Shown in pieces: positions 1 through 11,011 of a stretch of 64,000 nucleotides of DNA; the stretch's first letter is position 1; the number at the start of each line of letters is the position of its first letter. The notes beneath the pieces are model-generated. The model worked only from the letters and a program-made list of their open reading frames with translations, searched no databases and had not been told where the DNA came from. The translations under genes were made by a program, and so were the position numbers. Source of the stretch: Timema cristinae (lineage: Eukaryota > Arthropoda > Insecta > Phasmatodea > Timematidae); NCBI GenBank assembly GCA_039000515.1, contig JBCFYV010000001.1, positions 54,546,516-54,610,515 on the forward strand, read 5' to 3'.

Positions 1-214
1 TGTTCCAGTAGAGACAACGAGTTTAATTTTCTTCACATGCAGATATAAACAGTTCTTGAATATTGGTCGAGGGTGTCCTGGAATTTAATGACAATCTTTT
101 CTCTTCATTTAAAAAAGTTTCTCATTTAATGTTACTATGCTCATGACAGATATTCAAGAACTGTTGATATCATCATGTGAAGAAAAATAAAATCTTTGTT
201 TCTATTGGGGACAT
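1..214. mobile_element. MITE-like palindromic element L, copy 1
   Basis: Positions 1-66 and about 148-214 are inverted repeats of each other. The arms share TTTTCTTCACATG, CAACAGTTCTTGAATAT-like text and an outer TGTYCC/GGGACA end, with scattered mismatches, and a loop of about 80 bp lies between them. No ORF is present, which fits a non-autonomous foldback or MITE. A second copy in the opposite orientation lies at about 63,030-63,215, so this is a dispersed family and not a local palindrome. The left end may be cut by the window edge, so a target duplication cannot be checked. The superfamily is not recognised. Confidence 0.6.
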
Positions 215-1029
215 AATTATTAATTTTGGCCGAAAATTGTTTTGATATAAAAACTGCAATTGCACAAACCTTAAGCTCGTATTCTCTACACACCCAACTA
301 AAAACCATGTACTCATTGGCGTGGAAAAAATATTCTCTTAAAGGTCAAATAGTAGTTTTCTTTTAAACTAATTTTTCAAAAGAAATATAGGAAAACCCAA
401 ACATATTTTAAAATTCTTTAAATTGAATCATATTTTTAAAAAAATCAATAGAGGGAATTTTAATACAAACCTTTTAATCTACATTTTAAAAATAAATATA
501 CGTCAGAAAAAACTCTTTATCACATATTTAAAGGTCTGGGCTATTTTCTTGTTTGAATAAGACCGACTCTTCGATTTATCTCTCTTTTCCAATAGATGAT
601 ATCAACCGTATATCCTCAATTGTTATCTACGAGGAAAAGGGAAAAAGCATGTCTTAGAGAGTTCTTTGAAGCATAGCATAGGAGGGTCGAAATATACTCC
701 GAGAGGCAATATTGACAAACTGACCAGTCAACAAATATTGGCTCCGACACTTTGGAAGATTCCTTCTTTTATCTTCTCCTTTCCCAAATAGTAGGCAATG
801 GTGTGGATAGAACGAGGCAGTTGAGGTTGCGATATTCATGTAGCTGACATGTATGTTGTCGCTTATACACTCCGTTTACAGAGAGGGCGTGAATGTTCGT
901 ACATTGATACCGTCGCACTGAAAAACGAATCTTGATAAAATGACACCATAGAGCTAAAAGGCTTTAACACTCACAATACAAGTGTGGAAAAAGAATACTA
1001 GGTGGATTTTTTTAAACTAAGTCATCATA
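215..1029. other. AT-rich stretch with no recognised feature
   Basis: Low-GC DNA with short homopolymers. Small ORFs here look random and no repeat or motif was recognised. Confidence 0.5.
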
Positions 1030-1225
1030 TTCATATCCACACGGGATATTTGCATTTTAACACACTCACAGCATAGGGATGAAGAAAGATGAATTTAAAA
1101 AGAATGAAACCGTAGTGGGAATACACAAAAGTCTAGATTCGATCCCCAACATCAACCCCCTACCCCAACGTAACCAGCGGGCCGAACCAGATGACTTTCA
1201 CGTAAATCCAAGTGACCACCAATGA
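1030..1225 (-). repeat. Very degenerate SINE family B copy
   Basis: Weak remnant: a CATAGGGATGAAGAAAGATG-like stretch followed by a reversed B-box-like GATTCGATCCCC. This order matches the minus-strand layout of better family B copies such as the one at 61.6 kb. Confidence 0.3.
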
Positions 1226-2039
1226 GGGTAACACGATAGTTTATAGCTACCCTTCAAATAAAGTTTGCCCAAAAATCAATCATACACTACTATTTATAAT
1301 GCCAAATCAATCTTAGATATGCATTTTAAACAAAATCTTTAGAGCTATTTTTGAAAAATTTGGAATTCACTTATTAGTGAGCTACCCTTAATTAAAGGTC
1401 TAGGCAAACAAATAAAATAATCGAGGTATAGCCCTATATAATCTAAATATTAAATTTGAACAAAATCCATTAAAAGGTTTGGGATTTATTGCCAGGGATA
1501 GACATTATTGTAAAATACAATTTTTTTGGGTTGGAGTTTACGTAAAACGTTCTAGAGATAAATATTTTTCACGATCACAAACCTTTCTATTGATACGAGA
1601 AATAAAACTGATTACGCTTTTAAATTGAGATATTTGGTTTGTTTTAAATATTATTTAGCAAACAGTCAAGTCAATATTCTTTAATGAGGTTCTTAACAGA
1701 AGAAAATTGAGAAGGAATGTCATATCTTTCTCTGACTTTATAAAGGATCATCATGTGCAAAACTCAGCCATATCAATTCTGACCACCCAGGCAGGGAACA
1801 GATGTCATCTGGACTACTTGACAGACGATATTTCGTGATATCTGAGATCACCTCGCTGTTACTGCTCGTCGATAAACACACATACACACACACAGTAGAA
1901 GAGCGGAAGTCCGAGGTGGTGCTTGAGTTCGGCCATAAGCCAAGCTCCATTACCCACCTCAAATGATCCGGTGGCCACGTAATAACCCATCAATTCACTT
2001 GCCAAGGCACGATTACAATACTGATATTTGATATTCGTG
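1226..2039. other. Unassigned stretch
   Basis: No recognised repeat. A slightly GC-richer patch at 1,780-1,980 contains a short CA run and an ORF of 74 codons without recognisable features. Confidence 0.4.
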
Positions 2040-2130
2040 CAATATAAAGGACGGGCACCTTAGCTAGTTCGATAGCACGTCTGTGGCAACAGCCACTAGT
2101 TCGCAGAACCCTGGTTGGGAATCACTGATC
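2040..2130 (-). mobile_element. Possible hAT-like terminal fragment
   Basis: Read on the minus strand, the block starts CAGTGATTCCCAACCAGGG, a style of terminus common in hAT-type MITEs. No matching opposite end or 8-bp duplication was found nearby, so only a terminal remnant is proposed. Confidence 0.3.
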
Positions 2131-2157
2131 CAAATAGTATTAGTTCGACTCTACAAC

Positions 2158-2586
2158 GTATATATAAGTGAAATATTGAATAAAATGTTTGAATTCATTT
2201 TTTACTAAATAATATTACAGGTTAGTAAGTCTTTTTAATTATCTGACAAATTATATATTGCCATGCTTAAATAAATGGGTAAAAAATAGGAAATTATATG
2301 TATATATAAGTGAAATATTGAATAAAAATGTTTGAATTCATTTTTTACTAAATAATATTATAGGTTAGTAAGTCTTTTTAATTATCTGACAAATTATATA
2401 TTGCCATGCTTAAATAAATGGGTAAAAAATAGGAAATTATATGTATATATAAGTGAAATATTGAATAAAAATGTTTGAATTCATTTTTTACTAAATAATA
2501 TTATAGGTTAGTAAGTCTTTTTAATTATCTGACAATTATATATTGCCATGCTTAAATAAATGGGTAAAAAATAGGAAATTATATGT
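2158..2586. repeat. 142-bp tandem repeat, three copies
   Basis: Units start near 2,158, 2,300 and 2,443 and end near 2,585. Each runs from TATATATAAGTGAAATATTG through ATTGCCATGCTTAAATAAA to AGGAAATTATATG. Copies differ only by a few substitutions and 1-nt indels, so the amplification is recent. Confidence 0.9.
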
Positions 2587-2635
2587 ATATATATATTTAC
2601 ATATAATTTACATATATATATATATACATATAATT

Positions 2636-2677
<42 letters not shown>

Positions 2678-2738
2678 CATATAATTTCCTATTTTTTACC
2701 CATTTATTTAAACATGGCAATATATGAATATATATAGG
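2535..2738. repeat. Foldback of the 142-bp repeat end around a TA-rich core
   Basis: The last 45-50 bp of the third tandem unit (2,543-2,586) reappear in reverse complement at 2,679-2,725, separated by (TA)n with two short internal partial copies. The result is a long AT-rich hairpin. ORFs called across it on both strands are artefacts of this symmetry. Confidence 0.85.
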
Positions 2739-3329
2739 TCATTCATTAAGTCTGCAGCTTTACTTTATTGTAAGAGATATCGACAAACTTTAGTCGTTTC
2801 ATTCCCACGGTTCAGTAACTTTATGACGTAATAGTTGATGTAGTGTACAACGTCCAGGAAGCCGGAGAATATAGGGTGGGTGGCTATTGTGGGACGATAG
2901 GAGGCAGAGGTTAGGGTGCGAGCAGCAGTAAAGTGAAAATAATGAGGTAGTTGTGAAACTCGATTGTACACTCTGATCTAATAGAAAAAAAAGCTATTTG
3001 ATATCAAGATTTTCAAAAGTTTAATTTTAGATAATTTATGCTTGATTATAAAATATAAATAAAATATGTGTAGCTACTATTATGAGATTTATATACAGAA
3101 ATATTCAGAACTAAAATAATAACACATTGATTTTTACTAGTCAATAGTTCTCACAAACAAAATTATTAAAATAATTGACCAAGAGCCTAATGGATCCCAT
3201 TTGGATCAAAGTTGTGGCCAAACGCAACTTAGTATGTATGGATGGGCTGGTTTATCTAATAAAATTAATATTTCTGGAGAGTTTGCTATTAAGGCCTCAC
3301 CTTATTGTAATAAATATTATGCTCTTTCC

Positions 3330-3402
3330 ATACTTTTTTCATTTATTTGAGGTGTTTAACGTTCACCTTCTGAACCAATTGATTATATCAACAAACGACT
3401 TA
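3330..3402 (+). repeat. Dispersed repeat K, copy 1
   Basis: TTTATTTGAGGTGTTTAACG and the following CTGAACCAATTGATTATATC closely match 46,945-47,012. Short dispersed repeat of unknown type. Confidence 0.5.
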
Positions 3403-3477
3403 TAGATTAACTTAAATTTAGAACAGCTACAGTATCCAGCAACCAGGTGTTAATTCATCACCTGTTAAAGGGTAAGT

Positions 3478-3659
3478 CCACATATCACAAATGATACATT
3501 TTTCGGCTGTGCCATGAATTGAGTACGGGTTACTTAACTGAGTAGGCACACACTTTTTTGATTGAGATAAGTTGTCAGAAAATATATTATGTAATAGGTT
3601 AAGTTAGACATATGTATATTGTTGCCCGTTGATAGCCCTGTATCATTTGTGTCTCGTGG
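3478..3659. mobile_element. Small inverted-repeat element (MITE-like)
   Basis: Arms at 3,478-3,498 and 3,639-3,659 are inverted repeats: CCAC followed by a variable 4 nt, then a perfect 13-mer CACAAATGATACA. The spacer is about 140 bp without an ORF. A transposon origin is inferred; no target duplication was identified. Confidence 0.45.
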
Positions 3660-3887
3660 AGTGTTGCTAGGGTAGGCAAATCTTGTTTAAGCTATACGTG
3701 TGATATGTTCTATTTATCTAATACTTTCATTTGACAAATAGATTCTGAGCTACATGGGAATGTAATTTTAAACATATCTGGCCAATGATTGTTCCAATGA
3801 TTGGTGAGAGCTTCAACAGGTACAGTTTAAATTAGTTCTACTTACCTAAGTCAAATCTCCACGTAGCGCCACAGATGTAACTACCTA

Positions 3888-4055
3888 GCTGGCACTATGG
3901 GAACAGCGCTCTGATTGGCTGAATTTGATCACTCGACCAAGCACCTTGCTCTCTGATTGTCTGTTGGTTTTCCTCCTCCCCTCTTCCCGACCTCCTACCC
4001 TAATACTTAGCCCCTCCCCTCCTCCTGACCGCCTTCCCAGTGTTCCACACTTGTT
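3888..4055 (+). repeat. Dispersed repeat D with two inverted CCAAT boxes, copy 1
   Basis: Matches 10,196-10,335 in reverse complement over about 140 bp at high identity. It contains CTCTGATTGGCTG and, 45 bp on, CTCTGATTGTCTG; the other copy reads CTGATTAGCTG and CTGATTGGCTG, so in each copy one of the two has the intact inverted CCAAT core. The following part is C/T-rich. It could be a promoter-bearing repeat end such as a solo LTR fragment, or a duplicated promoter. Confidence 0.65.
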
Positions 4056-4271
4056 TATTCTTGTCTAATTTTTTTATTTCTGTTCATTGCTTTTTTTATG
4101 TGTGATCAATCGTAATTTATGTATTCTCATTGCTTTTTTATTTGTGCACATTGTTTTTTTTATGTCTGGTTAGGATTTGGATGGGCGTTAGAGTATTTTT
4201 TATTGATGTGGGGAGTTTATTGTCGTAGGATTGGTATGGGGAGTTGGAGTTTTTTTATTGGCGTGCAGTCC

Positions 4272-4383
4272 ATGGCGTCGGGCGCTCCTCCCTCGGAATC
4301 GCTAGTGAGTGCTGGGAGCATATTCTCTGGCCAGCCACTTAGTAAGAGTGTGACCACCGAGCAGCTGACAGCGTATCTCTGCC
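4272..4383 (+). CDS. Possible first coding exon (37 codons plus 1 nt)
   Basis: An ATG at 4,272 opens a GC-richer reading frame starting MASGAPPSESLVSAG and ending TTEQLTAYLC. It is followed directly by GTAAGA, a good match to a 5' splice donor. Composition changes sharply from the AT-rich flanks. The CCAAT-bearing D repeat lies about 300 bp upstream. The protein is not recognised, and the downstream exon cannot be located. It may equally be a chance ORF or the start of a transposon gene. Confidence 0.3.
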
Positions 4384-4799
4384 GTAAGACCCCTTTCACT
4401 TTTCCTTCACTCCCTACTCTCCATACATTGCCACAGCACAGAACGAACTAAGTTACTGCTCCCTCTCGAAATACTCTGTTGGACCACCTTTCACTTTACC
4501 TCACCCCTCCCCTCAATTCGTCAGATCCCACCACTGTGGGGGTAGTCAGATGTCGCAACAACAGTAACTTGTTATAGATCCTGAAAGAGGGTTGCAACGA
4601 GCTTGTTGAAGAGTTATTAACCCCTAAGGCCGCTTTGTACATCGGTTGAGGCCTTCTGAAGGTCGCTGGTTCAGATGTGCTTTCCACCCAACCCCAAAGC
4701 CGTTTAGCGGATCGGTCGTGCGTGGCCTACTGAAGGCCGCAGGCTTAGATGTGCTTTCTAAATGCCCACTCTGGGACCAAGGATTCTATTTCCCCCCGC

Positions 4800-4980
4800 C
4801 AGAAGCCTGACATTTAGACGTCGTTTACACCGGGATTTGAACTTCGGTATCCTTAGTACAGCTTATGTCTGTTAGAACGGTCGTACTTCCTGCACCCCAC
4901 AATTTTGCCGGTAGGTAGAATATGTACCCACATTTGCTTCAAACGTCCATCACTTTCTCACCGGCCATCTAGTGACGCCT
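4800..4980 (-). repeat. Dispersed repeat C, copy 1
   Basis: Diverged match to 5,695-5,895. Shared blocks include GCTGACATTTA-like text, GGATTTGAAnTTCGnTAT, TATGTCTGTTAGAACnGTCG and ACCCACATTTG. The reversed B-box-like GGGATTTGAACTTC suggests a tRNA-derived origin. Confidence 0.5.
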
Positions 4981-5059
4981 TAAACCATGTGACCATCGAT
5001 GCAAGTATACAAAAATTATTATAAAATGCACACGAGGTCATTGACCCTGAAAACCCTCC

Positions 5060-5295
5060 CACGGCAATGGGTTTTCCCGATGACATCATCGTAATGTCAA
5101 AACTCTGATGACCCATACCTGCAGCCAGTTTGGTGGATCTACAAGACAAGTAGAGACAAGAATAGATCATGACCTTGAATTATGTTGCAACCCCCCCTGG
5201 CAATGGGTTTTCCCGGTGTCGTCATCGCAATGTCGCAACTCCTTCCCCACTCCCCTATGTGGTAATGGGTTTTCCTGGTGATGTCACAACTAAAG
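5060..5295 (+). repeat. Iterated ~43-bp motif with CRE-like cores (three copies)
   Basis: Copies start near 5,062, 5,197 and 5,258 with GGYAATGGGTTTTCC. They continue GATGACATCATCG, GTGTCGTCATCG and GTGATGTCAC respectively, so each has a TGACRTCA-like core. The first two lie in a duplicated ~135-bp segment. Confidence 0.7.
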
Positions 5296-5504
5296 AGCAT
5301 TGACACAGCTCTAATTATGCACAATTAGGGTCCTAAGAAGCCTTATGGTGATTTATAATCCTTAGTTAGGGGCCGCTACCCCCCACCACAAAAGTTTACT
5401 AAAATTGGTTGTTTGGTATCGTCCGTCGACATGCGTGGCTGTAGGTATCCGTTATGGATCGGAGGAGTAAGATAGAAATAATCCAACGTTTACATGGAGT
5501 GATG

Positions 5505-5590
5505 TAAAGTAGAAAACCACCCCAGTTCACCCAAGTGAGATTCGAACTCACAACCTCTTACGTCATAGCTAGATGAGTTAAACGTACCCA
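5505..5590 (-). repeat. SINE family B' head fragment
   Basis: CCCAGTTCACCCAAGTGAG followed by reversed B box GATTCGAACTC matches the B' copies at 8.1 and 44.4 kb. The 3' tail is absent. Confidence 0.5.
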
Positions 5591-5694
5591 TTTCATGTCA
5601 AACGTCTATGTATTAAAAATGATGGTGTGGTAGAAATTATTAAGAAAATGTTCCGGCGAGAGAAATACCAACAGTTTACCCGGCAGGGATTTGA

Positions 5695-5895
5695 TTTCTC
5701 CCTCCCATCCAGAACTAAATTAGGCTGACATTTAAACGGTGTGCCGAAAAGGATTCGAAGTTCGATATTTTTAGCACCACTAATGTCTGTTAGAACTGTC
5801 GTACTTCCTTCCGAGTGCAACCCACATTTGTGAAGGGGTTTTGCTAGTAGACTAGATTTTCCGTCCAGGTGGAATGTGTACCAGAATTTGTCTCG
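5695..5895 (-). repeat. Dispersed repeat C, copy 2
   Basis: Counterpart of 4,800-4,980. This copy keeps the CGTACTTCCTTCCGAGTGC segment and has a slightly longer 3' part. Confidence 0.5.
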
Positions 5896-6424
5896 AGAAA
5901 TTGCTACAAACAGTTTCACTGTTTAGATAGCTATTATAAATTAACTAAGTTTGGTTTAAGGTAAGGTTGCAAGTACACATACACACACACAAACATACAG
6001 AGTCAGACAGACGTTCATTTTTATTTATAAATTGTGACGGTAGATTGGTACCCAAGGATAAATTGAAAAAACGATTTATTTATTTTAGAAATAACCGTTA
6101 TATTCCTTGAGCCACATATAACAACAGAAAAGAGTTTTATTTTAATCATGTAATGTTCTCATCTATATTTTGTTGAAATAATATATAACTCTTACATTAA
6201 TTCATAAGTAATATTGAATTGAGTAACTTGAGTTTAATGTCCGCAACAATATTGTGACGAAATAATATATAACTACATAAATTAATAAGTAATAACAGGG
6301 CTGAGGAAGATATTAAATGTACCTGCACTTGTGTGAAGGCCAAGTGGGTAACCAGAAGTGATATGATCGACCAGAATTCAATCCCCTTACCTCCCTGCTA
6401 ATAGCCTTGAAGTTAAGTTTATCA

Positions 6425-6572
6425 GTATTTAGAACCGCGTCTTATTACCCGTCCGGGGCATAACCCGTTGAGGATGAGCGAGGAAACCGACCTCAGTACA
6501 CGCCCACGACAGGGATTTGAACTACGACCCTCTCCCGTCACCATTTATTTCGATACCACGTGGCGCCCAGTG
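6425..6572 (-). repeat. SINE family B, internally deleted
   Basis: Begins with the reversed tail ACCGCGTCTTATTACCCG and jumps early to CAGTACACGCCCACGACAGG and the reversed B box GGGATTTGAAC, skipping much of the body. Confidence 0.6.
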
Positions 6573-6769
6573 ATGCTCTTATTCCTTTATAGATTTGGTT
6601 GTATATTAAATAATTATTTTCCAGACTGAACTCATTAACGAACACATAATAAGAGTTTAATTTTGAATAGCAAAAATGACAGTACGCTATAATATTTATC
6701 ATTATTAACACGTGTTTTTTAAATTAAATTTCAACTGTAGTGAACCAAGATGGAAACTTATATCGAGCA

Positions 6770-6930
6770 AGCGCTGGTGGGGCCGTCCTCCCAACAAAAG
6801 CCTAACAACATTTGTTTTGTTTGATAACTACTGTCCCCGATTGAAATTCGAACCTCAAACTCACCCGTCCTCGACCGTCTGCCCCTACACGAAACAAGCG
6901 CGTCAGTCAACTAAGCCACCAAGGTAAATT
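6770..6930 (-). repeat. Degenerate tRNA-headed repeat
   Basis: Reversed B-box-like AAATTCGAACCTC is followed by CACCCGTCCTCGACCGTCTG and AACTAAGCCACCAAGG, the order seen in B-type heads. Body and tail are not recognisable. Confidence 0.4.
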
Positions 6931-7231
6931 ATTTTAGAAACAACACTTTTATTAAATACAATTTTAAATATCATTTAATGTTAGCAACTATATTTTGATG
7001 AAATAATATATAACTTTTACAAAATTTCATAAGTAGTATTAAATACAATTTTAAATATAATTTAATGCTTGAAACTATATTTTGTTGACATAATACATAG
7101 CATTTACACAAAGCAAATAAGTCACTTAAGTAACAAAGAAATTTAATGTTCAAGATTCTATTTTGATAAAATAATATATAACCTTTACAAAAATTCATAA
7201 GTAATATTAAATACAATTTTATATATATTTG

Positions 7232-7498
7232 GGTGACCTGGTGGTCTAGGGGTAAGTTGTCAGACTTCAGTGCTGGCAGCTGGGGTTTAATCCTGATTTA
7301 TCTGATTTCCAAACTCTTCCTTCACCTCTGACAAGACATCTTGTGAATGTGGGGAATGCCAGGCCACCACCGTGGTTCGGATTCCACGTTAAACTGTAGG
7401 TCCTTCATTTCATCTCACAATCACCCTACCATTACACATTAGCGTAAGTGCGTATAACCCGAACGGGTAGTAAGACGCGGTGCTAATAATAATAATAT
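7232..7498 (+). mobile_element. SINE family A, full length
   Basis: Starts GGTGACCTGGTGGTCTAGGG with A box TGGTCTAGGGG; the B-box region is eroded (GGTTTAATCC). It has the standard body, the shared tail GAACGGGTAGTAAGACGCGG and a short TAA run. The flanking duplication is not clear because both flanks are TA-rich. Confidence 0.85.
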
Positions 7499-8027
7499 AT
7501 ATCATTTCCTGTTCGAAACTTTATAATGTTGACATAATAAATAACATTCACACAAAACAAATTAGCCACTTAAACCACAAGCCAAAATTAGAGGAAGTGA
7601 ACCCACATTTTACAATGAGGGAGAATGGAAAGTCGACGCTGATGAAGGAATCTATAATATCTACTTGTAAATGGAAAACTACGCCATGGATTTGTTTAGC
7701 TTACCCTGAATATTTATTTAAACTTATAATGTCCGTTTACAATACACACGCACACAAACACACACACATACACACAGCCTCCCATCGTTCTACATGTCTA
7801 ATATTTAACACAAGAAAGAATTAAGGCTGATTAAATTAGATTTACTAAGGGAATGTGTCTCAATTCTCAGAGTTGGAAGTGGAAAACGAGTTATGATAAT
7901 TTACCCCTAAAATGTTTTTCTGTGGGACAGAACTCCGACCTTCCCATAGCCTGTTTCTAAAATGGAAACTCAAACGTGATCTGGCGCACATATTATTTAT
8001 AGATAACACGAACTTGACACATTTTAT

Positions 8028-8236
8028 CACCGCGTCTTACTACTTATTTGGGTTATGTGCTTAAGTACTAATTAAACTAATAGATAAGGAATTGGAAAGT
8101 TTGCACCCGCATTTGCGTAGAGGTAGAGTGAAAAACTACCCCCAGTTCACCCAACCAAGATTCGAACCTCGAGCTCCCCCATCCTTGACGGTTAAACTCA
8201 ACATGAAACTAGATGCTAGCTAACCACGCCACCTAA
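8028..8236 (-). mobile_element. SINE family B' copy
   Basis: Reversed tail ACCGCGTCTTACTACTTATT, body CCGCATTTGCGTAGAGG, reversed B box GATTCGAACC and head end CTAACCACGCCACC. The inner stem of the 3' tail hairpin is eroded here. Confidence 0.75.
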
Positions 8237-8587
8237 ATAACATTAGTTAATAGTAAAATATATAGCCTTCTGAAACCCAAGGCCTCTCGCTTAGTAGGCA
8301 AACACACTTCCAACTGAGTTTATGTATAGGTCTCACAATTATACATTATTTCAGTGCTCATCCAATACTAGAGCAGAAGTGAACTGATACCCTATATAAC
8401 TCGAGGGCAAATGATGTATGTCGCAAGCTATTTATTGGTTTATTTAATTTAGAGTGGAGATAAAAAAATCGTAGATTAATATAAGTGCACTTATACTTCC
8501 AAGTTTTCTCCACAAGAAATAGATGAGCCGGATAATTAGACGGCATGCCAACTTGCACCGGAGGGAAAATTGGGAACATCCCCCAGG

Positions 8588-8662
8588 TCTAAGACAGCAC
8601 TCTCATAATATACTAAACTGCAGGGGGGTTCGAATCTTGGTCCACTGCTGCCACCCTCGTTG
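8588..8662 (+). repeat. SINE family B head fragment
   Basis: GGTCTAAGACAGCACTCTC (A-box region) followed by the perfect B box GGTTCGAATC. It is 3' truncated. Confidence 0.5.
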
Positions 8663-8774
8663 GTCAGCTAAGGGGTCTCCAGCTCAACTGATTATAGGTT
8701 GACATAGGTTTGGTAACAAAATAATAATACTTTTATTTATTAAAATAATGAAAATTACTCTAAGAGGGTAAGGA

Positions 8775-8890
8775 CAAAAAAGTGAACCCGCACCCGCATT
8801 TGCATGGAGAGAGAGACTAAGAAAGCACCTTACTGGAATCCGATCTCCAGGTAAAATATCATGACATGGAGCTAATATCGGGTTTCAAGC
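8775..8890 (-). repeat. SINE family B body fragment
   Basis: CGCACCCGCATTTGCATGGA followed by a G/A-rich line and GGAATCCGATCTCC, a decayed reversed B box. Confidence 0.4.
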
Positions 8891-9404
8891 CCCCTGTTGT
8901 GTTGTACATACCGTCATAAACATTCTAGCTGTTTTGCATCGCAGGCCTGACGCTTTAGACAACGTTGTGGTGTGAATTTCCACTCTACCTACACGAAAAT
9001 TCTGTACACTTCAGTTCTATACTCTAGTATTTTCTTATAACTTTTATAAGTGATGGTAAAGCTGGGGGGGGGGTTGGATATCTGCTATTTATTATTCACT
9101 TATACCCTCACAATATATAGGACAACCAGTGACGTAGTACGGTTCACGGAGTTTAAAAAAATGGCTGCAATGTCTCTGGCCAGTTTGAGCTCTTTTCCGG
9201 TGACGGTTTACCGCTATCCTTTTCACTCAAAAGTGAGGTCATTAAATTCCTCTTATTGATTTAATTTATTTAGGGTAGGGGATAAAAATCGTACATTAAT
9301 GGAAGTGCACTTATATTAGCGTGTATAGGGGATGAGAATAACCACAATGAAAAATCACAAATTGATCCTCCACTCACAGTTGCGTTGGGCCAGATTCTAA
9401 CAGG

Positions 9405-9540
9405 CACTGGATGTGTATTTTCTTAAGCGATTTTCATCATCCCTCCATCCGGGTGTGGCTACATATATTATAAATTCTATCTTCCTCACCCCCACTCAAT
9501 TAGTGTAAGCATGTGTGTTTCAAACGTGTAAAAAGATAAA
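9405..9540 (+). repeat. Degenerate SINE family B 3' half
   Basis: Body text CTTCCTCACCCC..ATTAGTGTAAGC resembles family B before its tail. The tail hairpin is lost. Confidence 0.35.
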
Positions 9541-9587
9541 ACCTTACACTTTATGTTAGAACCATGTTTTTATTTTATTTTATTTTT

Positions 9588-9835
9588 AGCACTGCGTCTT
9601 ACTAACCGTTCAGTTTATACTTATAAATGTGATAATTTGGCTACTTAAACGGAGTAGGAACGAGAAAGGACGCATTTTAGAGGTAATCTACCAACATTTG
9701 CTTGGAAGGAGAGTAGTGAACAATCCGGGAAAAAAACCTTCAAACCCCAAACGGGATTCGAACCTCGATATCCCTCCTCATCATCATACCGGTCTAACTC
9801 AATGGTGACGCCTTATACTATTAGACATCTGAAGT
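9588..9835 (-). mobile_element. SINE family B copy
   Basis: Reversed tail AGCACTGCGTCTTACTAACC, body CATTTGCTTGGAAGGAGAG, perfect reversed B box GGGATTCGAACCTCG, then the head region GTGACGCCTTATAC. The inner tail stem carries substitutions. Confidence 0.75.
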
Positions 9836-9885
9836 GCGTTTTTATTATGTTAATATAATATTTAGTAATCATTAACTTATATGTA

Positions 9886-10162
9886 AGGTGACCTGGTGGT
9901 CTAGGGGTAAGGTGTCAGCCTTCTATGCTGGCGGCCGGGGTTCAATCCTCGTTTCCAGCACTGATTTATCTGATTACCAAACCCTTCCTTCACCTCTGAC
10001 AAGATATCTTGTGAATGTGGGAATGCCAGGCCTCCACCGTGGTTCGGATTCCACGTTAAACTGTAGGTCCTTCATTTCATCTCACAATCACTCTACCATT
10101 ACACATTAGCGTAAGTGCGTATAACCCGAATGGGTAGTAAGACGCGGTGCTAATAATAATAA
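9886..10162 (+). mobile_element. SINE family A, full length with exact target duplication
   Basis: Type copy for this window. tRNA-like head with A box TGGTCTAGGGG and B box GGTTCAATCC (matching TRGYNNAnnGG and GGTTCRANNCC), a body of about 150 bp, 3' tail with nested stems GCGT/ACGC (10,117-10,120 and 10,142-10,145) and ACCC/GGGT, then (TAA)n. TAACTTATATGTA at 9,873-9,885 is repeated exactly at 10,163-10,175. This shows insertion by target-primed reverse transcription. Confidence 0.95.
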
Positions 10163-10195
10163 TAACTTATATGTATCCAAAGCAATAACATGATA

Positions 10196-10335
10196 CCCAA
10201 GTTTGGAACACTTGAAAGGTGGTCAGGAGGAGGGGAGGGGAAAACCAACAGCCAATCAGAGAGCGAGGGGTGTGGTCATGTGATCAAATTCAGCTAATCA
10301 GAGCGCTGTTCCCATAGGGCCAGACAGCTATGTAG
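10196..10335 (-). repeat. Dispersed repeat D with CCAAT boxes, copy 2
   Basis: Reverse complement of 3,888-4,055. On the plus strand it reads AGCCAATCAGAGAGCGAGG and, 40 bp later, AGCTAATCAGAGCGCTG. No exon-like frame follows on the minus strand; SINE A lies there instead. Confidence 0.65.
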
Positions 10336-10489
10336 TGATATATGTTATGAAGTTTACGTTAAATAAGATATTAAATTAAATTAACCAAAAATATACTAAA
10401 GTAAAATGTTACCTTAGTACTAACTTGAAAAATAATGTGATAATTATTAAATTATCTTGCTTGGGCAATCTTGCAAACCATCCTACCTA

Positions 10490-10700
10490 CACCTTAGCTT
10501 AGTCGGTAGCGTCTGTCTACTGAGCTAAGGGCCATAAGTACGATTCCCGGCCGGGCCTATATATTTATTATTGCTGAAATGTGAGTTTACCCTTTGCAAG
10601 TGACAATTTAATGGTGTGGCGCTGGATGTTGTGCTTGTCATAATATTAAGATCGATAGCACAAGCCTAGCCAGCCGGTAGTGGAAAATATTTGGCTTGAA
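10490..10700 (+). mobile_element. SINE family F, copy 1
   Basis: tRNA-like head CTTAGCTTAGTCGGTAGCG, CTACTGAGCTAAGGGCC and B box ACGATTCCCGG. The body contains GAAATGTGAGTTTACCCT and CTGGATGTTGTGCTTGTC, shared with 29,082-29,290. Confidence 0.65.
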
Positions 10701-10789
10701 TAAAAAGCTGATCATAGGCTGGAAAAACAGTCATGGATGTAAAGTAAAGTTTCGAGAACCATTTGTAATAGAAAAATATTTTTATAGAC

Positions 10790-10912
10790 CATCATTTCAG
10801 TCAATTAATTTGTATTTATTTAATTTTTTAATTTTCAGAATATGATATCTAGATGAAAGTAAATCCTCACTAAAACAAATATAATAGCTTTGGCTATTTG
10901 ATTCTTATAATT
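10790..10912 (+). repeat. SINE family G 3' part
   Basis: AATTTTCAGAATATGATATC followed by TCCTCACTAAAA and the terminal hairpin ATAGC-TTTG-GCTAT, matching the end of the copy at 59.8 kb. The tRNA-like head is missing. Confidence 0.6.
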
Positions 10913-11011
10913 TGTATTTAGTAAATATTTATATACCGCATTGAAAGAAAATTGATACCATAGTTATTATTATTCATATGACACGAAAAAATAATTTCCA
11001 AGTTTTTTTTT

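Noticed and set aside
9888..10109. 73-codon ORF (and similar ones at 20,189 and 38,914)
   Set aside because: These are translations of SINE family A, which is transcribed from a tRNA-like promoter and does not code.
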